Positions 53,676 to 63,142 of a DNA stretch of 64,000 nt are shown piece after piece (the first letter of the stretch is position 1; every line of letters starts with the position of its first letter). The position numbers and the translations under genes were made by a program. Where the stretch lies: the NCBI RefSeq assembly GCF_003952005.1, contig NZ_QXGJ01000006.1:62001-126000 (forward strand), written 5' to 3'. The DNA is from Bifidobacterium callimiconis (GTDB lineage Bacteria > Actinomycetota > Actinomycetes > Actinomycetales > Bifidobacteriaceae). A model generated the notes under the pieces. It was not told the DNA's origin and ran no database searches. It was given only the letters and a program-made list of their open reading frames with translations.

Positions 53676-54626
53676 TCAACGACGATGCGGACGCAGCAGA
53701 CGCTTCGGTAATGATGCCGGCATCTGCGCCAGTAGCGTGCCGGCAAAAATCAGTGCGCAACCCCAATAGGCGCGACCGGTCATCACCTCGCCAAGAATGA
53801 TCGCTCCACCCACCACGGAGAAAAACGACTCCAACGACATGATCAACGACGCCTGTGTCGGCGGCACCCACTGCTGGCCCACCACCTGCAACGTATAGGC
53901 GACGCCCACCGAACCGATGCCGGCATAGAGAATCGGCATCCAACCCGCCGCCGCGCCCGCCCAATCGACGGAACCGTCGATCAGTGACCCGACCCAACTG
54001 AGTACGGCGGACACGACGAACTGACAGAACGACAGACGAATCGGATCCACCGAAGATCCCAGCGTATCGATCACTAGGATATGGGCGGCGAACAGCACGG
54101 CGCAGCCGAACAGAATAAGGTCGGCGCCGCTGATCGATCCGAATCCTCCGGTGATGCATAGCAGGTAGAAGCCGATCACGGCGATGACCACACTGATCAC
54201 GGTGACGAACGTGATGCGTCGTTTCAGAAACACCCACGCCAGCAATGGCACGATGACGATATAGAGCGCGGTGATGAACCCGGCCCGTCCCGCCTCGTGA
54301 CCCCATAGCACGCCGTACTGCTGCAGGGTGCTCGCCGTGAACAGCACCACGCCGCAGACACCGCCCACCAACAGCGTGCGCGCCCAGCCGGCATGAGCGT
54401 CGGCGGATGTCTTGGTCGTGTCGCTGACCGAACCGGAATGAGCCCGTGCGTGAGCCTGAACCAGCAGAATCGGCACCAGCGACAACGCTCCCAGCGTGAA
54501 CCTGGTGGCATTGAAGAAGAAGGGGGATACGGAATCCATACCCTGCACTTGGGCCACGAACGAAAAGCCCCAGATCAGGGCCGTCAACAGCAGGCAGACC
54601 ATGCCGCCCAATTCTTTCCTCTGCAC
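53676..54626 (-). CDS. EamA/DMT-family transporter
   Basis: A 316-residue membrane protein with ten helices in two EamA repeats. The N-terminal part is LGGMVCLLLTALIWGFSFVA, and the second repeat has SFCQFVVSAVLSWVGSL and SLIMSLESFFSVVGGAIILGE, which is highly typical of the family. It probably exports amino acids or other small metabolites. I use the GTG at 54626, which gives the usual short polar start (VQRKELGG); the ATG at 54602 has AGAGGAAAG upstream and is the alternative. The neighbour upstream is the BI-1 gene in the same direction, separated by a hairpin. Confidence 0.9.
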   Translation of the reverse strand: MQRKELGGMVCLLLTALIWGFSFVAQVQGMDSVSPFFFNATRFTLGALSLVPILLVQAHARAHSGSVSDTTKTSADAHAGWARTLLVGGVCGVVLFTASTLQQYGVLWGHEAGRAGFITALYIVIVPLLAWVFLKRRITFVTVISVVIAVIGFYLLCITGGFGSISGADLILFGCAVLFAAHILVIDTLGSSVDPIRLSFCQFVVSAVLSWVGSLIDGSVDWAGAAAGWMPILYAGIGSVGVAYTLQVVGQQWVPPTQASLIMSLESFFSVVGGAIILGEVMTGRAYWGCALIFAGTLLAQMPASLPKRLLRPHRR

Positions 54627-54657
54627 GTGGCCATAACCTAACGGGCCCAGGTAACGA

Positions 54658-54696
54658 AGAACCCGGACGTCTCGTATGCCGAAACATCCGGGTTCT
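54658..54696 (-). terminator. Hairpin between BI-1 and EamA genes
   Basis: AGAACCCGGA and TCCGGGTTCT form a 10-bp stem with a 19-nt loop, 25 nt after the BI-1 stop. Confidence 0.7.
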
Positions 54697-54720
54697 CGTG
54701 GCGCCTGTCGGTTATGCGCG

Positions 54721-55647
54721 TTACTCGCGCGAGCCAAGCAGCTGCAACAGGTTGAGGAAGAAGTTGATGAAATCGAGGTACAGGTTCAGCGCGCACAGGA
54801 TCGACACGCGCTTGATCATCGTCGCGTCCCCGGCATACTGCTGGAACAGCGCACGGGTGAACTGCGCATCATACGCGGTCAGGCCGGCGAAGATCACCAA
54901 CGCGATCGCCGAGATCACCATCGTCGCGGTCTGGCCGGGCATGACGAACATCATGATCAGTTCGGCCACGATCAGCACGATCAGCGCCACCATCAGGATC
55001 GGACCCGCCTTGAGCAGATCGGCCTTGGTGGTGAGCGCCACCATCGTCAGACACAGGAAGAACCCGGCCGTCATCGCCAGCACCAGCACGATGCTGCCCA
55101 GGGAATACACGGCGAAGATCGAACTCAGCGTGAAGCCCATCAGTGCCGCATACACGTAGAACATCACGCGCGCGGTGGTCGGATTCATCGACATCACCTT
55201 CCAGCCGAGCACCACGGCCAGACCCACCTGCACGATGGCCAGACCGATCAGACCGACCGAACCGAACGCCATCAGGAACGTATACAACAGGCCCGTGGCC
55301 TGGGTGAGCAGCGCCACCACCGCGGTGACCAGCAGACCGGCGGTCATCTCGCCGTACGCCTTGGCCGTGGATACGCGCGTGGCCTTCAGATAGTTCTCCT
55401 GCGTGTACGTGGCCTGTGCGTCCATCACCGGTTGACCGTACGCGGCGGTCCCATAGCTGTTCTGCGCGTACTGCGGCTGGCCATACGGATTGCCATACTG
55501 CTGTCCATATTGCTGCTGGCCGTACGGATTGCCGTACTGCGGCTGCTGATAGTTCTGGTAGTTCTGCTGCGCATACGGCTGCTGCCCATACGGATTCTGC
55601 GCGTTGTTGAACTGATTTCGGGGCTGGCCATTATTACCAAATGCCAT
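54721..55647 (-). CDS. Bax inhibitor-1/YccA-family protein with Q/N/Y-rich tail
   Basis: A 308-residue membrane protein. Residues 1-75 are disordered and made almost only of Q, N, Y, G, P and A (repeats of the NPYGQQ kind). Residues 90-305 are the BI-1 domain with seven helices (AYGEMTAGLLVTAVVALLTQ, MNPTTARVMFYVYAALMGFT, LTAYDAQFTRALFQQYAG and the final NLYLDFINFFLNLLQLLGSR). BI-1 proteins form calcium-leak channels in other organisms. The start is the ATG at 55647, after AGGAGCGATC. The Q/N/Y-rich tail resembles prion-like sequences and is much longer than usual. Confidence 0.93.
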   Translation of the reverse strand: MAFGNNGQPRNQFNNAQNPYGQQPYAQQNYQNYQQPQYGNPYGQQQYGQQYGNPYGQPQYAQNSYGTAAYGQPVMDAQATYTQENYLKATRVSTAKAYGEMTAGLLVTAVVALLTQATGLLYTFLMAFGSVGLIGLAIVQVGLAVVLGWKVMSMNPTTARVMFYVYAALMGFTLSSIFAVYSLGSIVLVLAMTAGFFLCLTMVALTTKADLLKAGPILMVALIVLIVAELIMMFVMPGQTATMVISAIALVIFAGLTAYDAQFTRALFQQYAGDATMIKRVSILCALNLYLDFINFFLNLLQLLGSRE

Positions 55648-55865
55648 GATCGCTCCTTCTATGCATCATTGCCGCCAGTCTATGGAAGTCACCTGAAGGC
55701 TTGCTGAACACTAGGGGGCAATTACGCTGAGAACGATAACAGTCGGCGTGGCAATCCGATTCGATCGTCATATTCGAATCCAAACCCATAGGATGGAACA
55801 CGACACCGGTCGAGGCAAACCACGACGATGCCGCGTCTGTCATGACAAACGATCAAGGAGGATTC

Positions 55866-56684
55866 ATGGACTTCATCACCCTCAACAACACCGTGACCAT
55901 TCCACAGCTGGGACTTGGCGTATTCCAGACGCCCGAAGGCGAACAGACCGAAAACGCCGTGCGTTGGGCGCTCGCCAACGGCTACCGTCATATCGACACT
56001 GCCAAGGTCTACGGTAACGAGGATTCCGTAGGCAAGGCCATCGCCGAATCCGAAGTGGATCGCAAGGACATCTTCCTGACCACCAAACTGTGGAATGAGG
56101 ATATCCGCCAGCACCGTGCCAAGGAGGCATTCGAGGAAAGCCTCAAACGACTGGGCACCGACTACGTCGACCTCTACCTGATCCACTGGCCCGCCGACGG
56201 TTGGCAGGACGCGTGGAAGGACATGGTCGACCTCTACCGTGAAGGCCGCATCCGCGCCATCGGCGTGAGCAACTTCCAGATCCACCACCTCGAGGAGCTC
56301 GCCGGCATCAGCGACATCGTACCCGCGGCCAACCAGATCGAGTCGTCGCCGGACTTCCCGAACAACGAGGTCATCGCCTACTGCAGGGAACACGGCATCA
56401 CGGTCGAGGCATGGAGCCCGCTCGGCGGCACCGGCGGCAGCCTGCTGAAGAACCCGACGCTCGCCGAGATCGGCGCCAAGTACGGCAAGTCCGCGGCACA
56501 GGTCGTCATCCGCTGGCATCTGCAGCGCGGCGTGGTGGTGATCCCCAAGTCCGTGCACGAGGATCGCATCCGTCAGAACATCGACGTGTTCGATTTCACG
56601 CTGACCGATGAGGACATGGCCGCAGTCGAGGCCGCTGGCAGTGGCGTGCGCAACGGCGCCAACCCCGACACCTTCGACTTCTGA
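55866..56684 (+). CDS. Aldo/keto reductase
   Basis: A 272-residue NADPH-dependent reductase of the AKR5-like group. The catalytic tetrad is visible: Asp44 and Tyr49 in RHIDTAKVYGNED, Lys74 in LTTKLW and His107 in YLIHWP. The NADP-binding end is VIPKSVHEDRIRQNIDVFDF. Such enzymes reduce glyoxal, methylglyoxal or 2,5-diketogluconate; the substrate here is unknown. The start is the ATG at 55866, 4 nt after AAGGAGG; the longer frame from 55842 is not used. It is convergent with relQ. Confidence 0.94.
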   Translation: MDFITLNNTVTIPQLGLGVFQTPEGEQTENAVRWALANGYRHIDTAKVYGNEDSVGKAIAESEVDRKDIFLTTKLWNEDIRQHRAKEAFEESLKRLGTDYVDLYLIHWPADGWQDAWKDMVDLYREGRIRAIGVSNFQIHHLEELAGISDIVPAANQIESSPDFPNNEVIAYCREHGITVEAWSPLGGTGGSLLKNPTLAEIGAKYGKSAAQVVIRWHLQRGVVVIPKSVHEDRIRQNIDVFDFTLTDEDMAAVEAAGSGVRNGANPDTFDF

Positions 56685-56840
56685 TCGGGTCCGCCACATC
56701 GACGTCACTGCCGATGCCGGTACGGTGGAATGTGGAATGTGGCGGTGCACGCGTGTGTCACCAAGGCGCGGACGGTGAAGGCGTACAGATGGTACGTCGA
56801 ACCGGCCGCAACGCCGGTGACACTCCGTGCATCATCGCAT

Positions 56841-57539
56841 TCAGCCGAGCTCCTGATGGATCTGTTGCATCCGATCCTCGATGTCCGCGAGCTGACGCGC
56901 ACACTCCTTCAGCGTTTCGTAGTGCTTCTCGCGCTCGCCGTCCTCGATGCTGTTCTTGTAGCGCAGACGATGCTCCAGGCTGGCCCAGTAGTCCATGGCA
57001 CTGGTGCGGAACTGCACCTCGACGGGTGTGGGATGCGGCCCGTCGGACAGGAACACCGGCACCTGATAGATCACGTGGAGGCTGCGGTAGCCGTTGGGCT
57101 TGGGATTGCGGATGTAGTCCTTGATGCGGATCACCTCGATGTCGGACTGCTCCGACAGCGTATTCGCCACGGCATACACGTCGGTCACGTAGTTGCAGAT
57201 CACGCGGATGCCGGCGATGTCGTACAGGTTCTGCCGGATCGATTCCACGGTGAGCGGCAGTCCGCGCTTGCGTAGCTTGCCGATGGTGGAGTCGATGCTT
57301 TTAAGCCGGCATTCCATGTGATGGATCGGATTATGCCTGTTTTTCAGCTGAAACTCATCGTCGAGGTTCTCCAGCTTGGTACCGATCTCACGCATGGCAC
57401 CGGAGTAGATCTGTTCGAGCTCCGCGTACGCCACGATCTGGGATCCTTGGAATACGTCGGTGCCGATGTCAGTGGAGATCTGCGCCACCTTGGAACGGAT
57501 CTCGGGGACGTTGAAGCGCTGTTTGCGTTCGAGCATCAT
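56841..57539 (-). CDS. relQ: Small alarmone synthetase (RelQ-like)
   Basis: A 232-residue synthetase that makes ppGpp or pppGpp from ATP and GDP/GTP. Only the RelA/SpoT synthetase domain is present: RLKSIDSTIGKLRKRGLPLT, YDIAGIRVICNYVTDVYAVA, and IRNPKPNGYRSLHVIY, then VEVQFRTSAMDYWASLEHRL. There is no hydrolase, TGS or ACT domain. The C-terminal helix, KECARQLADIEDRMQQIHQE, is the RelQ-type tail. Residues 1-30 are a helical extension. The start is 57539, 10 nt after AAGGAG. The 56685-56840 gap to the aldo/keto reductase contains GTGTCACC...GGTGACAC with a long loop. Confidence 0.94.
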   Translation of the reverse strand: MMLERKQRFNVPEIRSKVAQISTDIGTDVFQGSQIVAYAELEQIYSGAMREIGTKLENLDDEFQLKNRHNPIHHMECRLKSIDSTIGKLRKRGLPLTVESIRQNLYDIAGIRVICNYVTDVYAVANTLSEQSDIEVIRIKDYIRNPKPNGYRSLHVIYQVPVFLSDGPHPTPVEVQFRTSAMDYWASLEHRLRYKNSIEDGEREKHYETLKECARQLADIEDRMQQIHQELG

Positions 57540-57600
57540 GGGAACTGTTCTCCTTGCTAAAACCGAGGGTAGCGTAGCAAAGGTTCCGGGGAATTTGCTG

Positions 57601-57648
57601 AAAAAATCCTCTCCGAATCCGATCGGCGTGAACGGATCCGGAGAGGAT
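57601..57648 (-). terminator. Rho-independent terminator of the MFS gene
   Basis: On the minus strand ATCCTCTCCG (57639-57648 in complement) pairs with CGGAGAGGAT, followed by a run of six T. Between these the stem can extend through CGGATCCG/CGAATCCG. Confidence 0.9.
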
Positions 57649-57711
57649 CACATGGCGCTGGTCCGGCGTCGGCGAGCCGGGGAAGACCAGCGGAAGACCA
57701 ACGATGGAAGG

Positions 57712-59091
57712 TCACCGCTTTCCGGCGATCGACCGGCGGAAGACGAGGAACCAGATAACGCCGAACGCCATGATCGCCGCGTAGATGAGCAGCATGTTGG
57801 ACGCGTTCGCCGCCGCTCCGGTGGCGCCGATCAGGCTGCCACCGGCGAACGGCTGCATGACGATCGGCCCGCCGAACACGGCGATGCCGATGGCGCCGGC
57901 GCCCTGCATGGCCAGATCGTTGAGTCCCACGCCACGCCCGGACTGCTCGGGGGTGAGCGTGCCGAGCACCGTGTCCACCGTGGGGGAGTACAGCATGGCC
58001 ATGCCGCCGTAGAACAGGCACATCGTCACGGCCACGGCCACCGGGCCGAGCCCCAGGCATAGCGCGCTGCCGAGCATGCCGAGTCCCATGAGCGTGCCGC
58101 CGGTGAGAATGGCGTGTTCACGGCCGATCGCCTTGGCGATCCTGCCGGAACAGGTACCGGAGATCGTGGCGAGGATCAGTGCGGGCAGCAACATCAGCGA
58201 GATCTGCGAACTGGTCATGCCGTAGACCTCGGAGCCGAATGCGTTGACCAACGGCGTGACCGAGAAGTTGATGAAGTAGAAGATCACGATCAGCATGATC
58301 GACTTGATCCATCGGGCATTATGGAAGAAGTCCGGCGTAATGAACGGATCCCTCGCCTTGGCGATGTAGACGGCGAACAGGATGAAGAACGCCAGCGACG
58401 CCACGATCATCCACCACTGCAGCATGGAGAAGAACAGGGTGAGCAGCAGCACCGCCACGCCGAAGATGGCGAAGCCGGGCACATCCACGTTGCCTTGGCC
58501 GCCGCGGGAGCTGGGCAGGTCCTTTGCGAGTGGGATGATCACCAGCAGCGACAGCAGCGGGATAAGGAACAGATACGACCAGTCGATGGAGACGAACAGG
58601 CCTCCGGACAGCACGCCGATGGCCGTGGCCAGCTGATAGTCGGCGGTGAACAGACCGAAGTAGAGCAGTTTCTCCTCCGGCTTCAGATATTTCGCCACGA
58701 TGACCAGATACACCGATCCGGCCGCCTGGAATCCGATGGTCTGGATGATGCGGAAGCCGATCACCAGCGGCAGACTGCCATGCAGCAGGAATCCCAGCAC
58801 GGATCCGGCGCACAGCAGCGCCAGCCCGAACAGGGTGATGCGCTTCAGCGACAGGAAATCGCCGAGCGACCCGTAGATGAAGCAGACGATGCCCAGCACC
58901 ACGCCGGGGATGGCGGTGATCAGCGAGGCCTGATCGGGGGCACCCAGATCGGCGCCAATGTGCTGGAACACCAGATTGAACGCCTGCAGGCACACCGTGC
59001 CCAGCAGATAGATGACCAGCAGGGGAATGAGCGTACGACGAGCCTTGGCGGCGACGTCGTCGGTTCCATGAGTGGTTCCATGAGTATTCAT
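57712..59091 (-). CDS. MFS transporter
   Basis: A 459-residue major facilitator. It has about 14 hydrophobic segments, beginning LLVIYLLGTVCLQAFNLVF, and the MFS loop motif between helices 2 and 3, GSLGDFLSLKR (G-x-L-x-D-x-x-x-x-K/R-R). The ITAIPGVVLGIVCFIYG part and the long helix set point to the DHA2/14-helix drug-resistance or related group. There is no regulator next to it. The neighbours are relQ and the nucleoside hydrolase; a nucleoside-related role is possible only by position. The start is the ATG at 59091; an in-frame ATG does not exist before it. Confidence 0.9.
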   Translation of the reverse strand: MNTHGTTHGTDDVAAKARRTLIPLLVIYLLGTVCLQAFNLVFQHIGADLGAPDQASLITAIPGVVLGIVCFIYGSLGDFLSLKRITLFGLALLCAGSVLGFLLHGSLPLVIGFRIIQTIGFQAAGSVYLVIVAKYLKPEEKLLYFGLFTADYQLATAIGVLSGGLFVSIDWSYLFLIPLLSLLVIIPLAKDLPSSRGGQGNVDVPGFAIFGVAVLLLTLFFSMLQWWMIVASLAFFILFAVYIAKARDPFITPDFFHNARWIKSIMLIVIFYFINFSVTPLVNAFGSEVYGMTSSQISLMLLPALILATISGTCSGRIAKAIGREHAILTGGTLMGLGMLGSALCLGLGPVAVAVTMCLFYGGMAMLYSPTVDTVLGTLTPEQSGRGVGLNDLAMQGAGAIGIAVFGGPIVMQPFAGGSLIGATGAAANASNMLLIYAAIMAFGVIWFLVFRRSIAGKR

Positions 59092-59170
59092 GAACGGTCC
59101 TTGTCTTGGATTTCTTCGATGAAATTCGACTCAGGCTTATGCGGGGGAGCCGGAGGGCCGCGTATATCAA

Positions 59171-59207
59171 TGATGCCCCGCGTCTTCGACAGGAGAGCGG
59201 GGCATCA
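59171..59207 (-). terminator. Terminator between nucleoside hydrolase and MFS gene
   Basis: TGATGCCCCGC and GCGGGGCATCA form a perfect 11-bp stem, 49 nt after the nucleoside hydrolase stop. A second dyad, CCGTCGGA with TCCGACGG (about 59218-59247), lies between the two. Confidence 0.75.
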
Positions 59208-59255
59208 GCAATGGGATCCGTCGGATCGTGTGTCACGGTCCGACGGGGCGCCGGA

Positions 59256-60209
59256 TCACGCCTTGGCGAGACCGGTGATGCGGGTCATGAACTCGTTCAG
59301 GAAGCGGGGCACATCCACGCCCACCGCCACCTGCATGGTCTTGACTGGATCGTTGAGACGGTCGTTGTCGCCGATGGTGCGGCCGCGGGTCGGGCCCTCC
59401 ACGTCGACCTTCATGTTGATCTTCAACGTGTCCACCAGAGTCGGGTCCACGGCCACGCCCACGGCGAGCGGATCGTGCAGGCCGCAGCCGCCGAGCTTCG
59501 GGGCCGTGGTCTCGTAGGCCTTGATGTAGTAGTCGGTCATGTCGGCGAGGAAGCGGCCGGCCGGGGTTCCCAGTTCGCGCCAGGTGGCGGTCTCCTTGTA
59601 CGTGAGCAGCGTCTGCAGCGTCACGTCGAGGCCGACCATCGTCACCGGGGCTCCGGAACGGAACAGCTTGTCCGCCGCGTCGGGATCCTGCGAGATGTTC
59701 GCCTCCTGCCACGGGTCGACGTTGCCGCATACCGTCAGCGCGCCGCCCATGAGCACGATCTTGCCGATCTCGTCCTTGATTTCAGGGGCCTTGGCCAGTG
59801 CGGCGGCGATGTTGGTCATCGGGCCGGTGGGCACGTAGACCAGATCCTTGCCGTAGGTCTTGACCGCGTCGATGATGAAGTCCACCGCGGAGCCGGACTC
59901 GGGGGAACGATCCGAATCGGGGATCTCCACGTCGCCGATGCCGTTCTGGCCGTGGATGAACGCGGAGACGGGAAGCACCTCGAACGAGTCCTTGCGGCTG
60001 GCATGCGGCAGGCCGGCGTACACCGGAACTTCGGGATGTCCGAATAGGTCGGTCACCGCCAGTGCGTTGCGCACGCCCTGCTCCACCAGCACGTTGCCGT
60101 ATGTGCCGGTGATGCCGATCAGCTCCACCTCGGGGCTTCCCAGCGCGTAGGCGATGGCGAGCGTGTCGTCGATGCCGGTGTCGAGATCCAGAATCATCTT
60201 CTTGCTCAT
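59256..60209 (-). CDS. Inosine-uridine preferring nucleoside hydrolase
   Basis: A 317-residue hydrolase that splits nucleosides into base and ribose. The calcium-binding N-terminal motif is DLDTGIDDTLA (Asp8, Asp10, Asp14, Asp15), followed by VYVPTGPMTNIAAAL and the C-terminal LHDPLAVGVAVDP, which carries the conserved Asp. The length and motif order are typical of the IU-NH/Rih group. The start is the ATG at 60209. The gene is downstream of nupC in the same direction, with a 78-nt gap that contains a GC-rich hairpin. Confidence 0.94.
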   Translation of the reverse strand: MSKKMILDLDTGIDDTLAIAYALGSPEVELIGITGTYGNVLVEQGVRNALAVTDLFGHPEVPVYAGLPHASRKDSFEVLPVSAFIHGQNGIGDVEIPDSDRSPESGSAVDFIIDAVKTYGKDLVYVPTGPMTNIAAALAKAPEIKDEIGKIVLMGGALTVCGNVDPWQEANISQDPDAADKLFRSGAPVTMVGLDVTLQTLLTYKETATWRELGTPAGRFLADMTDYYIKAYETTAPKLGGCGLHDPLAVGVAVDPTLVDTLKINMKVDVEGPTRGRTIGDNDRLNDPVKTMQVAVGVDVPRFLNEFMTRITGLAKA

Positions 60210-60287
60210 ATTGCGCTCCTTAACGGGGCGGCGGCCCGAAGACCGCCGCGAATCATTGCACGGGAATGGTCGGGGATCCGACCGGGA

Positions 60288-61619
60288 TTACCAGATGAAC
60301 AGGCCGACCATGGCGGCGGACAGCAGGGAGACCAGGATGCCGGAGAGCAGCATGCGACCGACCTGCTTGGAGATGGCGTCGTTCTTCTCCTTGTCCACGA
60401 TGCCCTTGAAGCAGCCGATGACCATGCCCAGCGTGGAGAAGTTGGCGAAGGAGGTGATGAACACCGTGAGCACTGCCTTGTAGTGGGCCGCGTAGGAGGC
60501 GACCTCGCCGGTGATCTGACCCATGACGACGAACTCGTTGGTCACGAGCTTGAGGCCCATGAGCTGCGAGAAGTCCCAGGCGGTGGCCGGATCGAGACCC
60601 ATCAGCCAGGCCGGGATGTACATGACCACACCGAGGATGGATTCGAGCGACAGCTTGTCCCAGATCATGCCCAGGAAGGCGTCGATCAGACCGGCCAGAG
60701 CCACGAAGGCGATCACGTTGGCGGTGATGATGAGGATCAGCTTGCCGGCGCCCAGAATGGAGTCGCCCAGGAAGGAGAAGAACGGCTCCTTCTTCGGAAC
60801 GGACGGGTCGTGCTTGTAGATCTTCTTGTACCAGGGCAGGGCGTTGTACTCGGCCACGGCCTTGTCCTGCTCCTTCTGCTCGGCCTCGGTCAGCTCCTGG
60901 ACCTCATCCTCGGAGGCGGGATCGCCCAGCGTGTAGATGACGTCCTCGTCCTTGGTGACGGCGACCGGGTAGAGCATGTGGCTGACGATCAGGGCGTTGA
61001 TGCAGTTCAGCGGGATGGCGGTGATCACGAACTCACCGGGGACCATCTGGATGTAGGAGCCGATGATGGCGGCGGTCACGCAGCTCATCGACATCATGGC
61101 CAGCGTCACGTTACGGCCGGCCTTCATGCGCTGCAGCTGGATCTTGGAGACGGCCAGAGCCTCGGTGTTGCCGAGGAACATCATCTCGACGGCGTAGAAG
61201 GTCTCGAACTTCGGGCGACGGGTGATGAAGCTCAGACCGCGGCCGATCCACTTGATGATCCACGGCAGGAAGCCGATGTAGGTGAGGATGTCGAACAGCG
61301 GCACGATGAGCAGGATCGGCAGCAGTGCGCTGACGATGAAGTTCACCGGGGCGGGGTTGGTGCCGTCGGCGCCCACCCAGTTGGCCACGGCGAAGTTGAT
61401 GCCCTTGTACGAGATGTTGACGATCCATGCGAATCCGTCGGCCGCGGCCTTGACGGCGTCACGACCCCACTGGAAGCTGGTCAGCAGTGCGGTGATGACC
61501 AGGTTCAGCACCACCATGCACCCGACGGACTTCCAGTCGATGCTCTTCCGATCGTGGGAGAACACCCAACCCAGGGCCAGGAAGACCAGCAGGCCCAGAA
61601 TGTTTACGGCTAAATACAT
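60288..61619 (-). CDS. nupC: NupC-family concentrative nucleoside transporter
   Basis: A 443-residue membrane transporter. The CNT signatures are FGWALLP-like region FIVSALLPILLIVPLFDIL, then IGRGLSFITRRPKFETF, MMFLGNTEALAVSKIQLQRM (nucleoside-binding hairpin region) and the second half region GEVASYAAHYKAVLTVFITSFANFS in short. It imports nucleosides with H+ or Na+. Between the two halves there is a hydrophilic loop of about 60 residues (rich in E, Q and K). The start is the ATG at 61619, after GAAGGAAC; the longer frame to 61679 lacks a site. It supplies the hydrolase and phosphorylase encoded on either side. Confidence 0.93.
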   Translation of the reverse strand: MYLAVNILGLLVFLALGWVFSHDRKSIDWKSVGCMVVLNLVITALLTSFQWGRDAVKAAADGFAWIVNISYKGINFAVANWVGADGTNPAPVNFIVSALLPILLIVPLFDILTYIGFLPWIIKWIGRGLSFITRRPKFETFYAVEMMFLGNTEALAVSKIQLQRMKAGRNVTLAMMSMSCVTAAIIGSYIQMVPGEFVITAIPLNCINALIVSHMLYPVAVTKDEDVIYTLGDPASEDEVQELTEAEQKEQDKAVAEYNALPWYKKIYKHDPSVPKKEPFFSFLGDSILGAGKLILIITANVIAFVALAGLIDAFLGMIWDKLSLESILGVVMYIPAWLMGLDPATAWDFSQLMGLKLVTNEFVVMGQITGEVASYAAHYKAVLTVFITSFANFSTLGMVIGCFKGIVDKEKNDAISKQVGRMLLSGILVSLLSAAMVGLFIW

Positions 61620-61788
61620 GTTGTTCCTTCTTTCCTTATGCCGGGAGATGGCCGATCTCACGGTCTTGGTGTGCGGCATGGCCTGCCACGGCCGACCTCT
61701 CTCTCCGGTACGTGTTCCAGCGTACTCTGCGGGGCGCCGGATTCAGTGGATATCCGGGGTCCGACGCCCTACGCGCCTGCACGTTGAC

Positions 61789-63087
61789 TCAGACGATGAC
61801 CTGATGGATCAGCGTGATCGGATCGGCATGATCGCCGATGACGATGTTGTCGAGGATCAGACGCTTCACATCCTCCACATCCTCGCGGTTGGCGTGGATG
61901 GTCAGCAGACGGTCGCCGGCCTTCACCGTATCGCCCACCTTGCGGTCCAGTGTCAGGCCCACCGCATAGTCGAGCTTGTCGTCCTTGGTGGCACGGCCGC
62001 CGCCGAGCATCATCGAGGCGATGCCCATCTCGTCGGCTTTCATCGAGGCGATGACGCCGTCGGCCTCGGCGAGCACCGGAATATGGTACTTCGCCTGCGG
62101 CATGATCGTCGGATCGTCGACCACGCGGCCGTCGCCGCCCTGCGCCTCGACCATCATGCGGAAGCGCTCCAACGCCTTGCCGTTGGCGATGTTTTCCTCC
62201 AGCATGCCGCGGGCCTCCTCGAGGCTCTTCGCCTTGCCGGCCATCACCGTCATCTGGCTGCCGATGGTGAGCACGATGTCGAGCAGATCGTCGGGCCCCT
62301 CACCCTTGAGCAGGGCGATGGACTCCTCGATCTCCAGCGCGTTGCCGATCGCACGGCCGAGCGGCTGGTTCATATCGGAGATCACGGCCATGGCGTTCAT
62401 GCCCACGCCCTTGCCGATGTTCACCAGCGCGTGGGCGAGCGCCACCGCGTCCTCCTCGCGCTTCATGAACGCGCCGGATCCGGTCTTGACGTCCATGACC
62501 AGCGCGTCGGTGCCGCTGGCGATCTTCTTGCTCATGATCGATCCGGCGATCAGCGGGATCGAGTCTACGGTGTCGGTCACATCACGCAGCGCGTAGATCT
62601 TCTTGTCGGCGGGCGCGATGTTGCCGGTGGCGCCGGAGATGATGCATCCCACGTCGCGCAGCTGCTTCTTGAACGCGTCCTCTCCGATCTCCACGGTGTA
62701 GCCGGGAATGGCCTCGAGCTTGTCGAGCGTGCCTCCGGTATGGCCGAGGCCGCGGCCCGAGATCATCGGCACCACGATGCCTAGCGAGGCCACCAGCGGG
62801 GCGAGCGGAATGCTCACTTTGTCGCCCACGCCTCCGGTGGAGTGCTTGTCCACCTTGACGCCGGGAATGTCGGACAGGTCGAGACGGTCGCCCGAATGCA
62901 GCATGTCCATGGTCAGGTTGCGCGTCTCCTCGTCGCTCATGCCGTTGAACCAGATGGCCATGAGCAGGGCGCTCGCCTGATAGTCGGGGATGTCGCCGGC
63001 GGTGTAGCCGTCGACGAAGAACTTGATCTGTTCGGCGGTCAGTTCGCCGCCGTTGCGCTTGGCGTCGATGACGTCGACCATACGCAT
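61789..63087 (-). CDS. pdp: Pyrimidine-nucleoside/thymidine phosphorylase
   Basis: A 432-residue enzyme that phosphorolyses thymidine, deoxyuridine or uridine to free base and (deoxy)ribose 1-phosphate. The phosphate and substrate site is KHSTGGVGDKVS, and SGRGLGHTGGTLDKLEAIPG is the family signature. VMDVKTGSGAFM and the C-terminal domain VGLTLDRKVGDTVKAGDRLL complete the fold. The start is the ATG at 63087, 8 nt after AAAGGAG. The product can feed the phosphoketolase or pentose pathways. It lies between the regulator and nupC, so it belongs to one nucleoside-use group. Confidence 0.95.
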   Translation of the reverse strand: MRMVDVIDAKRNGGELTAEQIKFFVDGYTAGDIPDYQASALLMAIWFNGMSDEETRNLTMDMLHSGDRLDLSDIPGVKVDKHSTGGVGDKVSIPLAPLVASLGIVVPMISGRGLGHTGGTLDKLEAIPGYTVEIGEDAFKKQLRDVGCIISGATGNIAPADKKIYALRDVTDTVDSIPLIAGSIMSKKIASGTDALVMDVKTGSGAFMKREEDAVALAHALVNIGKGVGMNAMAVISDMNQPLGRAIGNALEIEESIALLKGEGPDDLLDIVLTIGSQMTVMAGKAKSLEEARGMLEENIANGKALERFRMMVEAQGGDGRVVDDPTIMPQAKYHIPVLAEADGVIASMKADEMGIASMMLGGGRATKDDKLDYAVGLTLDRKVGDTVKAGDRLLTIHANREDVEDVKRLILDNIVIGDHADPITLIHQVIV

Positions 63088-63142
63088 GATTGTGACTCCT
63101 TTGTCGGTTGGTTTGGAAGAACGGATGTGCGGAAACGAACGG

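Noticed and set aside
58114..59517. A 467-codon open frame on the plus strand opposite the MFS gene
   Set aside because: The product is Q/H/D/E-rich, typical of antisense to hydrophobic proteins; the MFS frame is clearly real.
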